Shown here piece after piece: positions 13,024 to 20,073 of a DNA stretch of 35,548 nt. Every line of letters starts with the position of its first letter. The first letter of the stretch is position 1. The translations under genes and the position numbers were made by a program. Under the pieces are notes generated by a model. It was given only the letters and a program-made list of their open reading frames with translations, did no database searches and had not been told where the DNA came from. The DNA is from a virus: IMG/VR virus record IMGVR_UViG_3300037094_000013, positions 1 to 35,548 of that record. The stretch is one strand, 5' to 3'.

Positions 13024-13759
13024 TAGCGTAGGCAGTTTGTCCCATCGGGCTAACGCCCGCCGCCGTGCCTACCTCTAGGACGTATGATCTGTCCCGATAT
13101 CTGATAATGTCCACCGCCCCAAAATCAAGCCCCAATGCCTCTATTGCCTCTCTAGCGCGAAGTACAACACCCTCTCTAGGGGAGACATCGCGCAAGAAGT
13201 AAAAGCCGTTGTGGGCGTTTTTAATGCGTTCTGCGGGGGCCGCCTCGTAAGTGCCATCCTCGCGCTGTTTCATTTTCTTGGCATAGTCAATTGCTTCGCC
13301 CTTAAAAATGTGAACACGATATTCCTCGCACGGATTGAGTAGCTTTGTGTAAAGCGGGGCTGGCTGGATCGTGTCGGGGGTAGATATACGAATACCCGCC
13401 CCCCCACTACCCGTAAGCGTGTGTCGCTCTACGATGTCATGCCACTGTCGTGCCTCGTCTATGTCCACTGTCCACGGTACTGTTCGCACTCCAGCCTCGC
13501 TTAGTTTTTCAAAAGTTCGTAGCTTATTTACTGCCAGTGCTACTGCACTTGGCTTGTTCAAAATCTGTTCGGGATTGTATGCCCATTGTGGCTCTCTAGA
13601 ATTACCCCAGTTGACAATTAGATCATCAACACGACTAGTATAGCGACGATTAGGATACACCCTAATTGTGTTTTTCCCATTATTACGTTGAAGCGCGTCG
13701 GCTATACCCCGTGAAGACGCACTGGCTATTTTGTAAGGAAAAATGACGATCCTACCCAT
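12992..13759 (-). CDS. ATP-grasp ligase-like protein
   Basis: 255 residues. An N-terminal region (VNWGNSREPQW, NKPSAVALAVNKLRTFEKL) precedes the ATP-grasp core: ERHTLTGSGGAGIRI as the glycine-rich loop, EEYRVHIFKGEAI, and the metal-binding end LDFGAVDIIRYRDRSYVLEVGTA. This architecture recurs in phage ATP-grasp proteins that comparative genomics groups with phage amidoligases and class II glutamine amidotransferases. It may join amino acids or amines to peptides together with the products of 16727-21929, although it lies in the opposite, replication operon. GC content is higher than in adjacent genes. The exact substrate is unknown. Confidence 0.75.
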   Translation of the reverse strand: MGRIVIFPYKIASASSRGIADALQRNNGKNTIRVYPNRRYTSRVDDLIVNWGNSREPQWAYNPEQILNKPSAVALAVNKLRTFEKLSEAGVRTVPWTVDIDEARQWHDIVERHTLTGSGGAGIRISTPDTIQPAPLYTKLLNPCEEYRVHIFKGEAIDYAKKMKQREDGTYEAAPAERIKNAHNGFYFLRDVSPREGVVLRAREAIEALGLDFGAVDIIRYRDRSYVLEVGTAAGVSPMGQTAYANAITEYAEQE

Positions 13760-13813
13760 ATAAAAATCATCAAACTATTAAGTTTTGCAATCGGCCCTGC
13801 ACTGTTAAAAACA

Positions 13814-13842
13814 ATCTTATCATGCTTTTCTCATGAAATCAA
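13814..13842 (-). promoter_or_regulatory. Possible internal promoter TTGATT-N17-TAAGAT
   Basis: On the minus strand the -35 TTGATT (13837-13842), 17-bp spacer and -10 TAAGAT (13814-13819) lie at the end of the initiator gene, 55 nt before the ATP-grasp ATG. The -10 is weaker than at the other promoters, so this is tentative. Confidence 0.3.
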
Positions 13843-14649
13843 GTGTTCTACGCTGTTAAACAACTCTTTACAAAGTGTGTCAAGATACTTCGTAAGTTCG
13901 GTGTCATGATCTTGGCCCCACATTGAGGCAGTTGGCTCATTAGCCATAAGGTAAGTTTCGTACTGCCCCACGTTATTATAAAGCCATGTAAGGGGAAATC
14001 CAGCCTCATAAGCCTTATCCCACATGAAATCGTCATTACCCGTCATTCCTCGCCACTCAAAATGCTGGAACATGAAACACCCAGCTTGTGCAAGCGTGTG
14101 TGTTTTAAGTATCCTCTCTAGGGCTTTATAGGTGGCGGGGTATGAGGGTAGCTTAGGCAGGTTTCCGTAGTTAAACTTGTATAGGTTTTGATAGAGCTGG
14201 ATAAGAGTGTCAACACTCGTCCTGTTAGGCTTAATAGGATCGGATGTAATCTTATTACTCTCTCTTATATTACTCTCTCCTATGTTACTCTCTCTGTCAA
14301 TCTGTGCATTGGACGGATTTACATCTGTAGATTGGACGACCCCTTGTGTAGATTGGACGGTATTGACTGAAAACGAAATAAGTGTCTTAATCTGTTGCCT
14401 ATGATGATTCTTTCCATCGTCGAAAAAGGATCGCTGTATGTACCCTAGTTTTTCAAGTTCACGCAGAACATTTGTAACGGTATCGGGTGCGGTTTTCGCT
14501 ACCCTAGCAATCTCGTCATTTGATGCAAAGCACTTTCCGTCCTTTAAGTGTTCGTACCAATAAAGCGTAGCATAAACACGATGATGCACTCCTGTCAAGT
14601 GTTCATCGTTTATAAGTCTATAGGGTATGATAAAAAAGTCTGGCGTCAT
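13831..14649 (-). CDS. Replication initiator-like winged-helix protein
   Basis: 272 residues. The N-terminal ~80 residues form a winged helix (FFIIPYRLINDEHL, then CFASNDEIARVAKTAPDTVTNVLRELEKLGYI), typical of phage replication initiators and O-like proteins. The middle is low-complexity and carries the ESNI repeat encoded by three 15-bp DNA repeats plus VQST repeats. The C-terminal part (PATYKALERILKTH, FEWRGMTGNDDFMWDKAYEAGFPLTWLYNN) resembles the C-terminal region of such initiators. The gene heads the replication operon, overlapping the Cys-rich peptide gene as ATGA. By analogy with lambda O, the repeats inside the gene may be the origin. Confidence 0.7.
   Translation of the reverse strand: MTPDFFIIPYRLINDEHLTGVHHRVYATLYWYEHLKDGKCFASNDEIARVAKTAPDTVTNVLRELEKLGYIQRSFFDDGKNHHRQQIKTLISFSVNTVQSTQGVVQSTDVNPSNAQIDRESNIGESNIRESNKITSDPIKPNRTSVDTLIQLYQNLYKFNYGNLPKLPSYPATYKALERILKTHTLAQAGCFMFQHFEWRGMTGNDDFMWDKAYEAGFPLTWLYNNVGQYETYLMANEPTASMWGQDHDTELTKYLDTLCKELFNSVEHLIS
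14254..14359. repeat. Iteron-like repeats inside the initiator gene (putative origin)
   Basis: Three tandem 15-bp units occupy 14254-14268, 14269-14283 and 14284-14298 (core TTACTCTCTC). Next come three copies of ATTGGACG at 14308, 14331 and 14352, spaced 23 and 21 bp, two of them inside the longer TGTAGATTGGACG. About two helical turns between copies suits protein binding on one DNA face. Repeats in the middle of an initiator gene are the layout of lambda-type origins. Confidence 0.55.
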
Positions 14650-14786
14650 GTCATATCATCGTCTTCGATGAATAGGTCAAAATCGGGCATTTCATCGTCG
14701 GCGTGATCCTTGCACTCAAAAATACAAAGTTCATGATCGCCAAGCTCACAGTTTAGACAGTCACAGTAACATTCATTTTCTGGCAT
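14646..14786 (-). CDS. 46-aa Cys-rich acidic protein
   Basis: ATG 14786 to TGA 14646, ending with an ATGA overlap into the initiator gene, which supports translation. Six Cys occur in the first 25 residues (ECYCDCLNCELGDHELCIFEC) spaced as possible metal ligands, and the C-terminal half is strongly acidic (DDEMPDFDLFIEDDD). It may bind zinc and mimic nucleic acid or bind a basic partner, but this is inference. It is the first gene of the leftward operon and is preceded by AATAAATTAAAATT without a Shine-Dalgarno. Confidence 0.6.
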   Translation of the reverse strand: MPENECYCDCLNCELGDHELCIFECKDHADDEMPDFDLFIEDDDMT

Positions 14787-14805
14787 AATTTTAATTTATT
14801 GCACA

Positions 14806-14826
14806 TGGTGGGTACTGCCCCCACCA
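14806..14826 (-). promoter_or_regulatory. GC-rich hairpin in the leader of the leftward operon
   Basis: TGGTGGG (14806-14812) pairs with CCCACCA (14820-14826) around a 7-nt loop, 20 nt upstream of the first ATG of the operon. No T-run follows on either strand, so it is more likely a leader or RNA-stability hairpin than a terminator. Confidence 0.45.
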
Positions 14827-14892
14827 ATTCCCCTACTAATTCGTGGTTGCGGCCACTAAGAATGGGCGGTTGACTCTAGCCTGATGTGCTAT

Positions 14893-14907
14893 GTGGCGGC
14901 TCGCCAC
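14893..14907 (-). other. Hairpin just after the tRNA 3' end
   Basis: GTGGCG (14893-14898) pairs with CGCCAC (14902-14907) around a 3-nt loop, 5 nt from the tRNA 3' end on the minus strand. It lacks a U-tract and may mark a processing point or weak terminator. Confidence 0.4.
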
Positions 14908-14912
14908 CTATA

Positions 14913-14981
14913 TTACGGGGATGGGATCGAACCACCGCTAGCGAGTTTCAAGTCGCCGTGCCCGCTTACACTAACCCGTAA
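14913..14981 (-). tRNA. tRNA-like gene, probable anticodon UGA, eight-nt anticodon loop
   Basis: On the minus strand the 7-bp acceptor stem is TTACGGG/CCCGTAA, the D arm GTG-TAAGCGGG-CAC, and the T arm GGTGG-TTCGATC-CCATC with the canonical TTCGA loop. The anticodon stem GGCGA/TCGCT leaves an 8-nt loop CTTGAAAC (14945-14952). With U33 in its normal place the anticodon is TGA (14948-14950), which would read serine UCA, but there is no long variable arm as serine tRNAs have. At 69 nt it is short, and CCA is not encoded. The identity is therefore uncertain; it could be a decoy, frameshift or degenerate tRNA. Confidence 0.7.
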
Positions 14982-15000
14982 CTTTGAGGGGCTTTGATGG

Positions 15001-16380
15001 ACGGACAGCCCTCACACCGTTTAGAAAATCCCCCAGCGACATAGTAGCCTATGATATGTTGCCTTTAGGCACTATCAGAATATAATCGGTGGCTACACAG
15101 TAGCGCGATATATCTCATGAATAGCGGCGAAACAGGATTAAGTTCCGACTGGGGGATACGCAAGAAATTGCGGTATCTTGCGGGGTAGATGTCACAAGCC
15201 CTCATGGACAATGTGGCCTACGATCTGATAGTAGGACGTACACACGGTGTATTCCTAAGATCAGTCTTTCTAGGGGCCATAGCCCCTTGACTGGTGCGTC
15301 CTTAGCGATGTATATATCGAATACACCTCAAATGGGATAGCACAAGCCGAGGATAGGACAACAAGTTTATAACTTGTCGTATAGCGGCGATTTTTGGGTT
15401 TCATTAAGCTACACCATACGGCACACCCTGTGTATGAAAAGGGCTTTGTATATGTAGCACCGCTATGTGATGGTCTAAAAACCGCGCCTTCTTCCGTATA
15501 TGGGAAGTCGTAGATTTTGGCGCGGTTTCTAAACCACCACCATTTTTCTGTACCGTGTTGTGCGAGTGATGTCTACCTGTTGGCATTTGTCTACGGATCG
15601 GGCGTGGATAAATTATCCCGCTTCTAGGCCGCTAGCTGGCGACTAAGTTCGCCTATAGATCATCCTAAGCCAGTATCGCTTTGGTCACAAATGGGCCTAA
15701 CTCCATCGCAGTTTGATCCGCGAAGTCTAGCAAACTATTACCTACGCTACAACAATCACGCACTTTGAAAACAATTAAGGGCACGATTGCTACTTAGCAC
15801 TTGCACTCATGGTAGATACAGCCGTTAGGGATGTATCACACGCACAGCACAGTACAGAACATGTGAAAGATCATTACTGGGAACATTCTACTCCCCACCC
15901 CCACTTGCTGTCAAGCGATTATTGTGTCCGAGTATGCGTAAGCCCCAGTGAAGTAGTAATTTAGCGATTCCTCTATACAGAGCTTGCGAGAGCTACAAGA
16001 CACTACGCAAACACGGCCAAACATATTGCGAAAGATTGCACGATAGTATCCCGATTTAACGTGTAAGATTTTCATAGGCCAAGTACCATTTTAAGCTGTT
16101 TAATGGCTGACTCCCTTGTCCGTCCGTAGACACCCACCGATCCACGCTTAGCACACCACCAGCCAGCATGTTCACCGCTTAAAACTTTATATGTGTACAT
16201 AACACATTAGTTTAGTTTGTAAACTTTACACCGTTACGACTTAGGTGTAACATAAGGATAGCAAGTAGATACACGCAGTCAACTATGCACACTTGCATAA
16301 CTGTGTTGTATTGCAAAAAGTCATTCTGCACGATAAAAAACACTTGCGGTCAAGTAGGTACATGTGATAGTCTTATACGC
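15001..16380 (+). ncRNA. Candidate giant structured RNA region (about 1.4 kb, no convincing gene)
   Basis: There are no packed reading frames here, but many stable helices. Examples: CCCCAG 15031-15036 with CTGGGG 15149-15154; CATAG/CTATG 15040-15053; a GATAC-GCAA stem capped by a GAAA tetraloop (15155-15177); AGGACG 15232-15237 with CGTCCT 15297-15302 enclosing two hairpins; ACAAGTT/AACTTGT 15361-15377; a 10-bp helix AAACCGCGCC/GGCGCGGTTT (15479-15488 with 15519-15528); GGATAA/TTATCC; GATACA/TGTATC; and TTACACC/GGTGTAA near 16226-16250. Place beside a phage tRNA and size recall the GOLLD and ROOL giant RNAs of phages. The GAAA loop favours the plus strand. Limits and strand are not fixed, and I identified no family consensus. 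Confidence 0.5.
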
Positions 16381-16383
16381 AGG

Positions 16384-16394
16384 AAAGGAGGTGA
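16384..16394 (+). promoter_or_regulatory. Near-perfect Shine-Dalgarno
   Basis: AAAGGAGGTGA is complementary to almost the entire 16S rRNA anti-SD tail, 5 nt before the ATG at 16400. It decides that start and contrasts with the AT-rich, SD-free starts of most other genes in the window. Confidence 0.8.
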
Positions 16395-16399
16395 TTTAG

Positions 16400-16576
16400 A
16401 TGCTTCTAAAATGTGATTGGTGCGGGATCAAGTTCGCCAACGCACCGGTGCATTACGCTCATAGGCATTTTTGCCGTGAGACATGCAAAATGGATTGGGT
16501 CGAGACTCAAACCAGAATAGCGGAAGCGCAAAGACAAGAACACGCATACAAGAACCAAGTGCGGCGAACACAGTAA
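16400..16576 (+). CDS. 58-aa zinc-knuckle protein with strong ribosome binding site
   Basis: Starts MLLKCDWCG and has CDWC (5-8) and CRETC (25-29), a treble-clef/FCS-like zinc knuckle, then a long charged helix (WVETQTRIAEAQRQEHAYKN). Family unknown; it may be an RNA- or protein-binding adaptor. The SD is exceptionally strong, suggesting high expression. It sits directly after the structured region and before the hairpin and leader of the amidoligase gene. Confidence 0.7.
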   Translation: MLLKCDWCGIKFANAPVHYAHRHFCRETCKMDWVETQTRIAEAQRQEHAYKNQVRRTQ

Positions 16577-16584
16577 TGGCTTTA

Positions 16585-16608
16585 GGGAGTGTGCCTTAAA
16601 ACACTCCC
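16585..16608 (+). terminator. Hairpin after the zinc-knuckle gene (weak terminator or processing site)
   Basis: GGGAGTGT (16585-16592) pairs with ACACTCCC (16601-16608) 8 nt after the stop of the 58-aa gene. There is no U-tract, so it may only slow or protect the transcript. Confidence 0.4.
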
Positions 16609-16631
16609 ACCAATTATAAATTTATTATTTA

Positions 16632-16702
16632 GGTGGGGGGCAACAAAAACCACACATGATCCGCAGTATTGGGCGCACCCATACGGGATAATCCCCCCAC
16701 CC
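16632..16702 (+). promoter_or_regulatory. Structured leader of the amidoligase operon
   Basis: GGTGGGGGG (16632-16640) pairs over 9 bp with CCCCCCACC (16694-16702), enclosing a second helix built from ATCC/GGAT, GTA/TAC and TGGG-CGCA-CCCA. The fold ends 24 nt before the amidoligase ATG (16727), whose immediate leader is A-rich (AAATAAAACAAACAAT). A riboswitch or translational control element is possible; no known class is recognised. Confidence 0.5.
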
Positions 16703-16726
16703 AAGTAATCAAATAAAACAAACAAT

Positions 16727-18295
16727 ATGCCTAACGCACCACAAAATAACCAACCCACACAGGCACAGCAAAATATGGAGCAACTGCGTAGGGGTTTGTT
16801 AGAAGACTTTGTACCAGATCGTCATTTGATAGGATGTGATCGTTGCGGTGGGGTAATAGAAGAAAATGCACAGAGAGTTGAGGGGATGTTTGGCTTTAGG
16901 ATTCTTTGTGCGCCGTGCTTCATTGAGCTAACAAGAAACCAAGAAGTTTTTGAGCCTCATGATAAAAAAAAGCCCAAGCCTAAGTTTGAACAAGGCACGA
17001 TCATCAAGTCGGATCGCCAGTTTGGACTAGAGTTTGAAGTGAACCTAGACCTTGCTGGGCAACATACACTACGCGACCTTGTGGCCCGTGATTTTAACCT
17101 AGTTCACGATGGTAGCGTAAACGCTGGTATAGAGGTAGTTTCTCCCATACTTTGCGGTAAGACAGGCGAAGACAAGATAAAAGCCATGTGTTCCTCACTA
17201 CAAAAGGTAAAGGCTGGCGCAGATGATAGCTGTGGACTTCATGTTCACATTGACGCCGCAGATTATTTTGAGAACACAAGAATAGATCTCACCACCCTTT
17301 CGGTGATCGGTAAAATAAGAGACTGTAGAATATACGTTTTGGACGCCACCCTACAAAAGACAATGCGCGAGGATAACTACGGGCTATGGGAGGCTGTCTA
17401 TTCTAACGGATCGCTAGATCAATTCACGGTCAACGAGTTTCTGGATTATATGCAAAGTGGAAAGTCCGTAGCAAACCTACCCGTTGTGTGGGCAGATGAT
17501 GGAAAAGTTGCAGAAACTTTTATACAATTCTACACGCCGATTGGATCGCGTGGTGCAAGAATTAAAAACAACGACAGTATAAAGACGGAGGCAGACATTA
17601 AAAAATATCACGGTGAACCATCCCTTGTCACGTTCGGATATTCCAAGTTTGTTGTCATAGACAGGGAGACTTCTAATAATCTTTATTGTGTTTGTGTACC
17701 TAAGTCTTATAGCAAGGGAGATAAGGATCGCCTAGATAGAATTAAGCGCGTGGCCTCATTCTATATCGCATTTGATGACGTGCTTGCCGCGATGTTGCCA
17801 TGTGATAGACGCGACAATGACTTTGCGATCCGTGCGTCAACGCGCATGTCCATACGAGACGTATCGGTTTGCGCTTCTATCCTTGACTTTTTCAACGCAT
17901 GGACAAAGACAAAGGACTTGCGTGGATTCAGACTGTCAATGGGAGAACAACGACACGAAAGCCGATACTATGGGATCAATTTTAGGGCATTATTAAAACA
18001 CGGCACTATCGAGATTCGATATCACGCAGGTACTACAGACGCCGACAAAGCTCTCCACTGGACTGCTCTACATCAGCGTATTGTGGACATCGCCGCAGAC
18101 CTAAAAGACCCCCGCTTTAACCTTGACAGATTGGAAAAGGCAGACATGGTTATCGAAATAGATCGTAAGGCAGACCTATTTTTCGCCAAGCTAAACCTAC
18201 CAAGCGATACAGAGACATACTTGCGTAAGCGCATATCTGAGTATTCTGGTGAGGATTCACATTTTGTTGAAAGTTTAATCGCAGACGATAAATAA
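16727..18295 (+). CDS. Amidoligase-family enzyme (PF12224-like) with N-terminal zinc knuckle
   Basis: 522 residues. A zinc knuckle (CDRC 37-40; CAPC 61-64) precedes an amidoligase core of the glutamine-synthetase-like COOH-NH2 ligase superfamily: FGLEFEVN (99-106), HDGS (127-130), GIEVVSP (134-140), CGLHVHID (169-176) and later GTIEIRYHAGTTDADKA. Family members are predicted to make amide bonds between carboxylates and amines using ATP. It is the first gene of an operon with a glutamine amidotransferase, a second amidoligase and a gamma-glutamylcyclotransferase, so a peptide- or cell-wall-modifying pathway is likely. The exact substrate cannot be read from sequence. Confidence 0.8.
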   Translation: MPNAPQNNQPTQAQQNMEQLRRGLLEDFVPDRHLIGCDRCGGVIEENAQRVEGMFGFRILCAPCFIELTRNQEVFEPHDKKKPKPKFEQGTIIKSDRQFGLEFEVNLDLAGQHTLRDLVARDFNLVHDGSVNAGIEVVSPILCGKTGEDKIKAMCSSLQKVKAGADDSCGLHVHIDAADYFENTRIDLTTLSVIGKIRDCRIYVLDATLQKTMREDNYGLWEAVYSNGSLDQFTVNEFLDYMQSGKSVANLPVVWADDGKVAETFIQFYTPIGSRGARIKNNDSIKTEADIKKYHGEPSLVTFGYSKFVVIDRETSNNLYCVCVPKSYSKGDKDRLDRIKRVASFYIAFDDVLAAMLPCDRRDNDFAIRASTRMSIRDVSVCASILDFFNAWTKTKDLRGFRLSMGEQRHESRYYGINFRALLKHGTIEIRYHAGTTDADKALHWTALHQRIVDIAADLKDPRFNLDRLEKADMVIEIDRKADLFFAKLNLPSDTETYLRKRISEYSGEDSHFVESLIADDK

Positions 18296-18301
18296 TAATT
18301 T

Positions 18302-19750
18302 ATGTGTGGTATCTTATGGGTAGATAGTAAACGTGGTATGAGTGCTGTAAAGCCACTAATAAAGCGATACCGAAAACAGGATCATCGCGGAAAGTCGGGA
18401 TATGGTTACGTTGCGGTAGATGCCAACGGATTCGTTGGTGAGATACACCGCAGTACAGACGAAGACGGGATCATGGAGGCACTTGCAAGTGAACAGTCTA
18501 GTAAGATTCTGTTTCATCATCGCTCCCCCACAAGTCTACCTAACTATGTGGGCGCAACCCACCCATTCAAGATCAGTAAGGACGATTTTGATTTTGATTA
18601 TTACATCGTACATAACGGCGTGATCGCTAATGCAGAGTTTCTTTTTGGTGAATACAAAAAGGCTGGTATAAAGTTCATGTCCGAAATGGCAGAGGGAAAA
18701 TACCATGAGTTTGTCAACACCGACGAATACTACGAGGACTTGGAAACTAAAACAAAGGTAAACGATAGCGAGGTTTTTGCAGTTGACATGGCCGCATTTA
18801 TCGAGGGAAAGCAAACGTGGGTAAAGTCGGCGGGCACCATCGCTTTCATTGGCCTACAAGTATTCAAGAATGGTAAGGACGCTGGCAAGGTCAACTCCCT
18901 ATTTTGGGGACGAAATAATGGCAATCCTGTATGCCTAGAAGAAGACAATGTTTTGTTCACATTGTCAAGCGAAGCTGGTGGAAAAGAAGTAGACGCTGAC
19001 AAAATATATTTCAAAAACTGGCAGACAGGCGAGATCACCACCAAACAAGCCAACGGTATTGCTTATCATGGATTCTCTACAAATGCAAGCGGAATCAAAA
19101 ATGTACATAAGACTAAAGCCGAAAGAAAGGCAGAACGTTGCGCCGCGCGTAAGGCTGGCCAGTCCAACGGCCTACCCGAAGATGCTGTTATACTCTATGA
19201 TGGTGGCCCTAACGAGCCAGAACCAGACCCCGAAATTGACGACGCCGTTGCAAGAATGACGGGCACAAGGATAGAGTCACACCCCTCATTTGATTGGATA
19301 GAAACCCTTAAAGCAACGCAAGATCAAGACGTAAACTTAAAGACCATGTGGGGACTTCTACCCACAAAGTCTAAATTACTTGCCGCAGGTGCCGCAGAGC
19401 AAGTAGAGGATATGACGCTTATTGACATCGGCATTGACCTTAACGCAATAGACAATGAGATCGAAGCGGCAGACATGGGGCGTGGTGACGCAGACGCAGG
19501 GCTGTTGCGACAATTGCGCGACGATTTACAGGATGATCTTGATAGTGAAAATGACGCACTAAGGGAGTTGCGATCTGCACAAGAATTGTTGCGTGAGGCC
19601 GTACAAGCAAAGCCATTCATTCTTAAAGACAGTGAAGAAGCAAAAGCCATGGTGGACGCCGCAAGCTCACAGTGGGGCGAGGCACACAACGCCCGTATTG
19701 CTACATGTGCCGAACTAGAAGCTCACATGGGTGCCTATGGTGGATGGTGA
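18302..19750 (+). CDS. Class II glutamine amidotransferase
   Basis: 482 residues. The N-terminal Ntn-hydrolase domain is diagnostic: MCGILWVD with catalytic Cys2 (exposed after Met removal), FHHRSPTS (71-78), ATHPF (85-89) and VHNGVIAN (103-110). The domain would hydrolyse glutamine to supply ammonia. The C-terminal 200 residues are acidic and coiled-coil-like (RQLRDDLQDDLDSENDALRE) with no synthetase domain, so ammonia would be delivered to a partner, probably the amidoligases beside it. It starts 6 nt after the first amidoligase and overlaps the 110-aa gene. Confidence 0.85.
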   Translation: MCGILWVDSKRGMSAVKPLIKRYRKQDHRGKSGYGYVAVDANGFVGEIHRSTDEDGIMEALASEQSSKILFHHRSPTSLPNYVGATHPFKISKDDFDFDYYIVHNGVIANAEFLFGEYKKAGIKFMSEMAEGKYHEFVNTDEYYEDLETKTKVNDSEVFAVDMAAFIEGKQTWVKSAGTIAFIGLQVFKNGKDAGKVNSLFWGRNNGNPVCLEEDNVLFTLSSEAGGKEVDADKIYFKNWQTGEITTKQANGIAYHGFSTNASGIKNVHKTKAERKAERCAARKAGQSNGLPEDAVILYDGGPNEPEPDPEIDDAVARMTGTRIESHPSFDWIETLKATQDQDVNLKTMWGLLPTKSKLLAAGAAEQVEDMTLIDIGIDLNAIDNEIEAADMGRGDADAGLLRQLRDDLQDDLDSENDALRELRSAQELLREAVQAKPFILKDSEEAKAMVDAASSQWGEAHNARIATCAELEAHMGAYGGW

Positions 19751-20069
19751 ATGGGTAAAAACAGGTAAGGTATGGATCAAGATTTATCCCACAAAAAAGA
19801 AAGATATGCTCTCTAAAAGCGTCCCCGTAGCAATACAATTTAACCTAGAGTGCGAGAACGGACGCAAGGCACAGCGTGTAGTCCCGTTGCGGGGTAGGGA
19901 TGTTGACACTTGCTTATATCGTGTTAGCCGACAAATCGTAGAAGCCAGCGATCTTGTTAGCAAAAATATGTGGATCGAGGAACACAAAGTAATTTACGAC
20001 TTGCCATTACCAGACGAGATGAAATTATTAGACGTGCCAGAACGGAGTGTGAATTATAAATTAAGTTGA
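19737..20069 (+). CDS. Hypothetical 110-aa protein in the amidoligase operon
   Basis: ATG 19737 lies in the last codons of the amidotransferase gene (14-nt overlap); a GTG at 19731 is possible. It begins MVDGEWVKTGKVWIKIYP, contains alternating hydrophobic strands (VPVAIQFNLEC; RKAQRVVPLRG) and a helix (RVSRQIVEASDLV). No catalytic motif or family is recognised. Tight packing between pathway enzymes suggests a partner or regulatory subunit. Confidence 0.65.
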   Translation: MVDGEWVKTGKVWIKIYPTKKKDMLSKSVPVAIQFNLECENGRKAQRVVPLRGRDVDTCLYRVSRQIVEASDLVSKNMWIEEHKVIYDLPLPDEMKLLDVPERSVNYKLS

Positions 20070-20073
20070 CGCC

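Noticed and set aside
15404-15586. A 60-codon minus-strand frame in the structured region
   Set aside because: It lies across the strong 10-bp helix at 15479-15528, has a biased His/Gly composition without domain features and no ribosome-binding or operon context.
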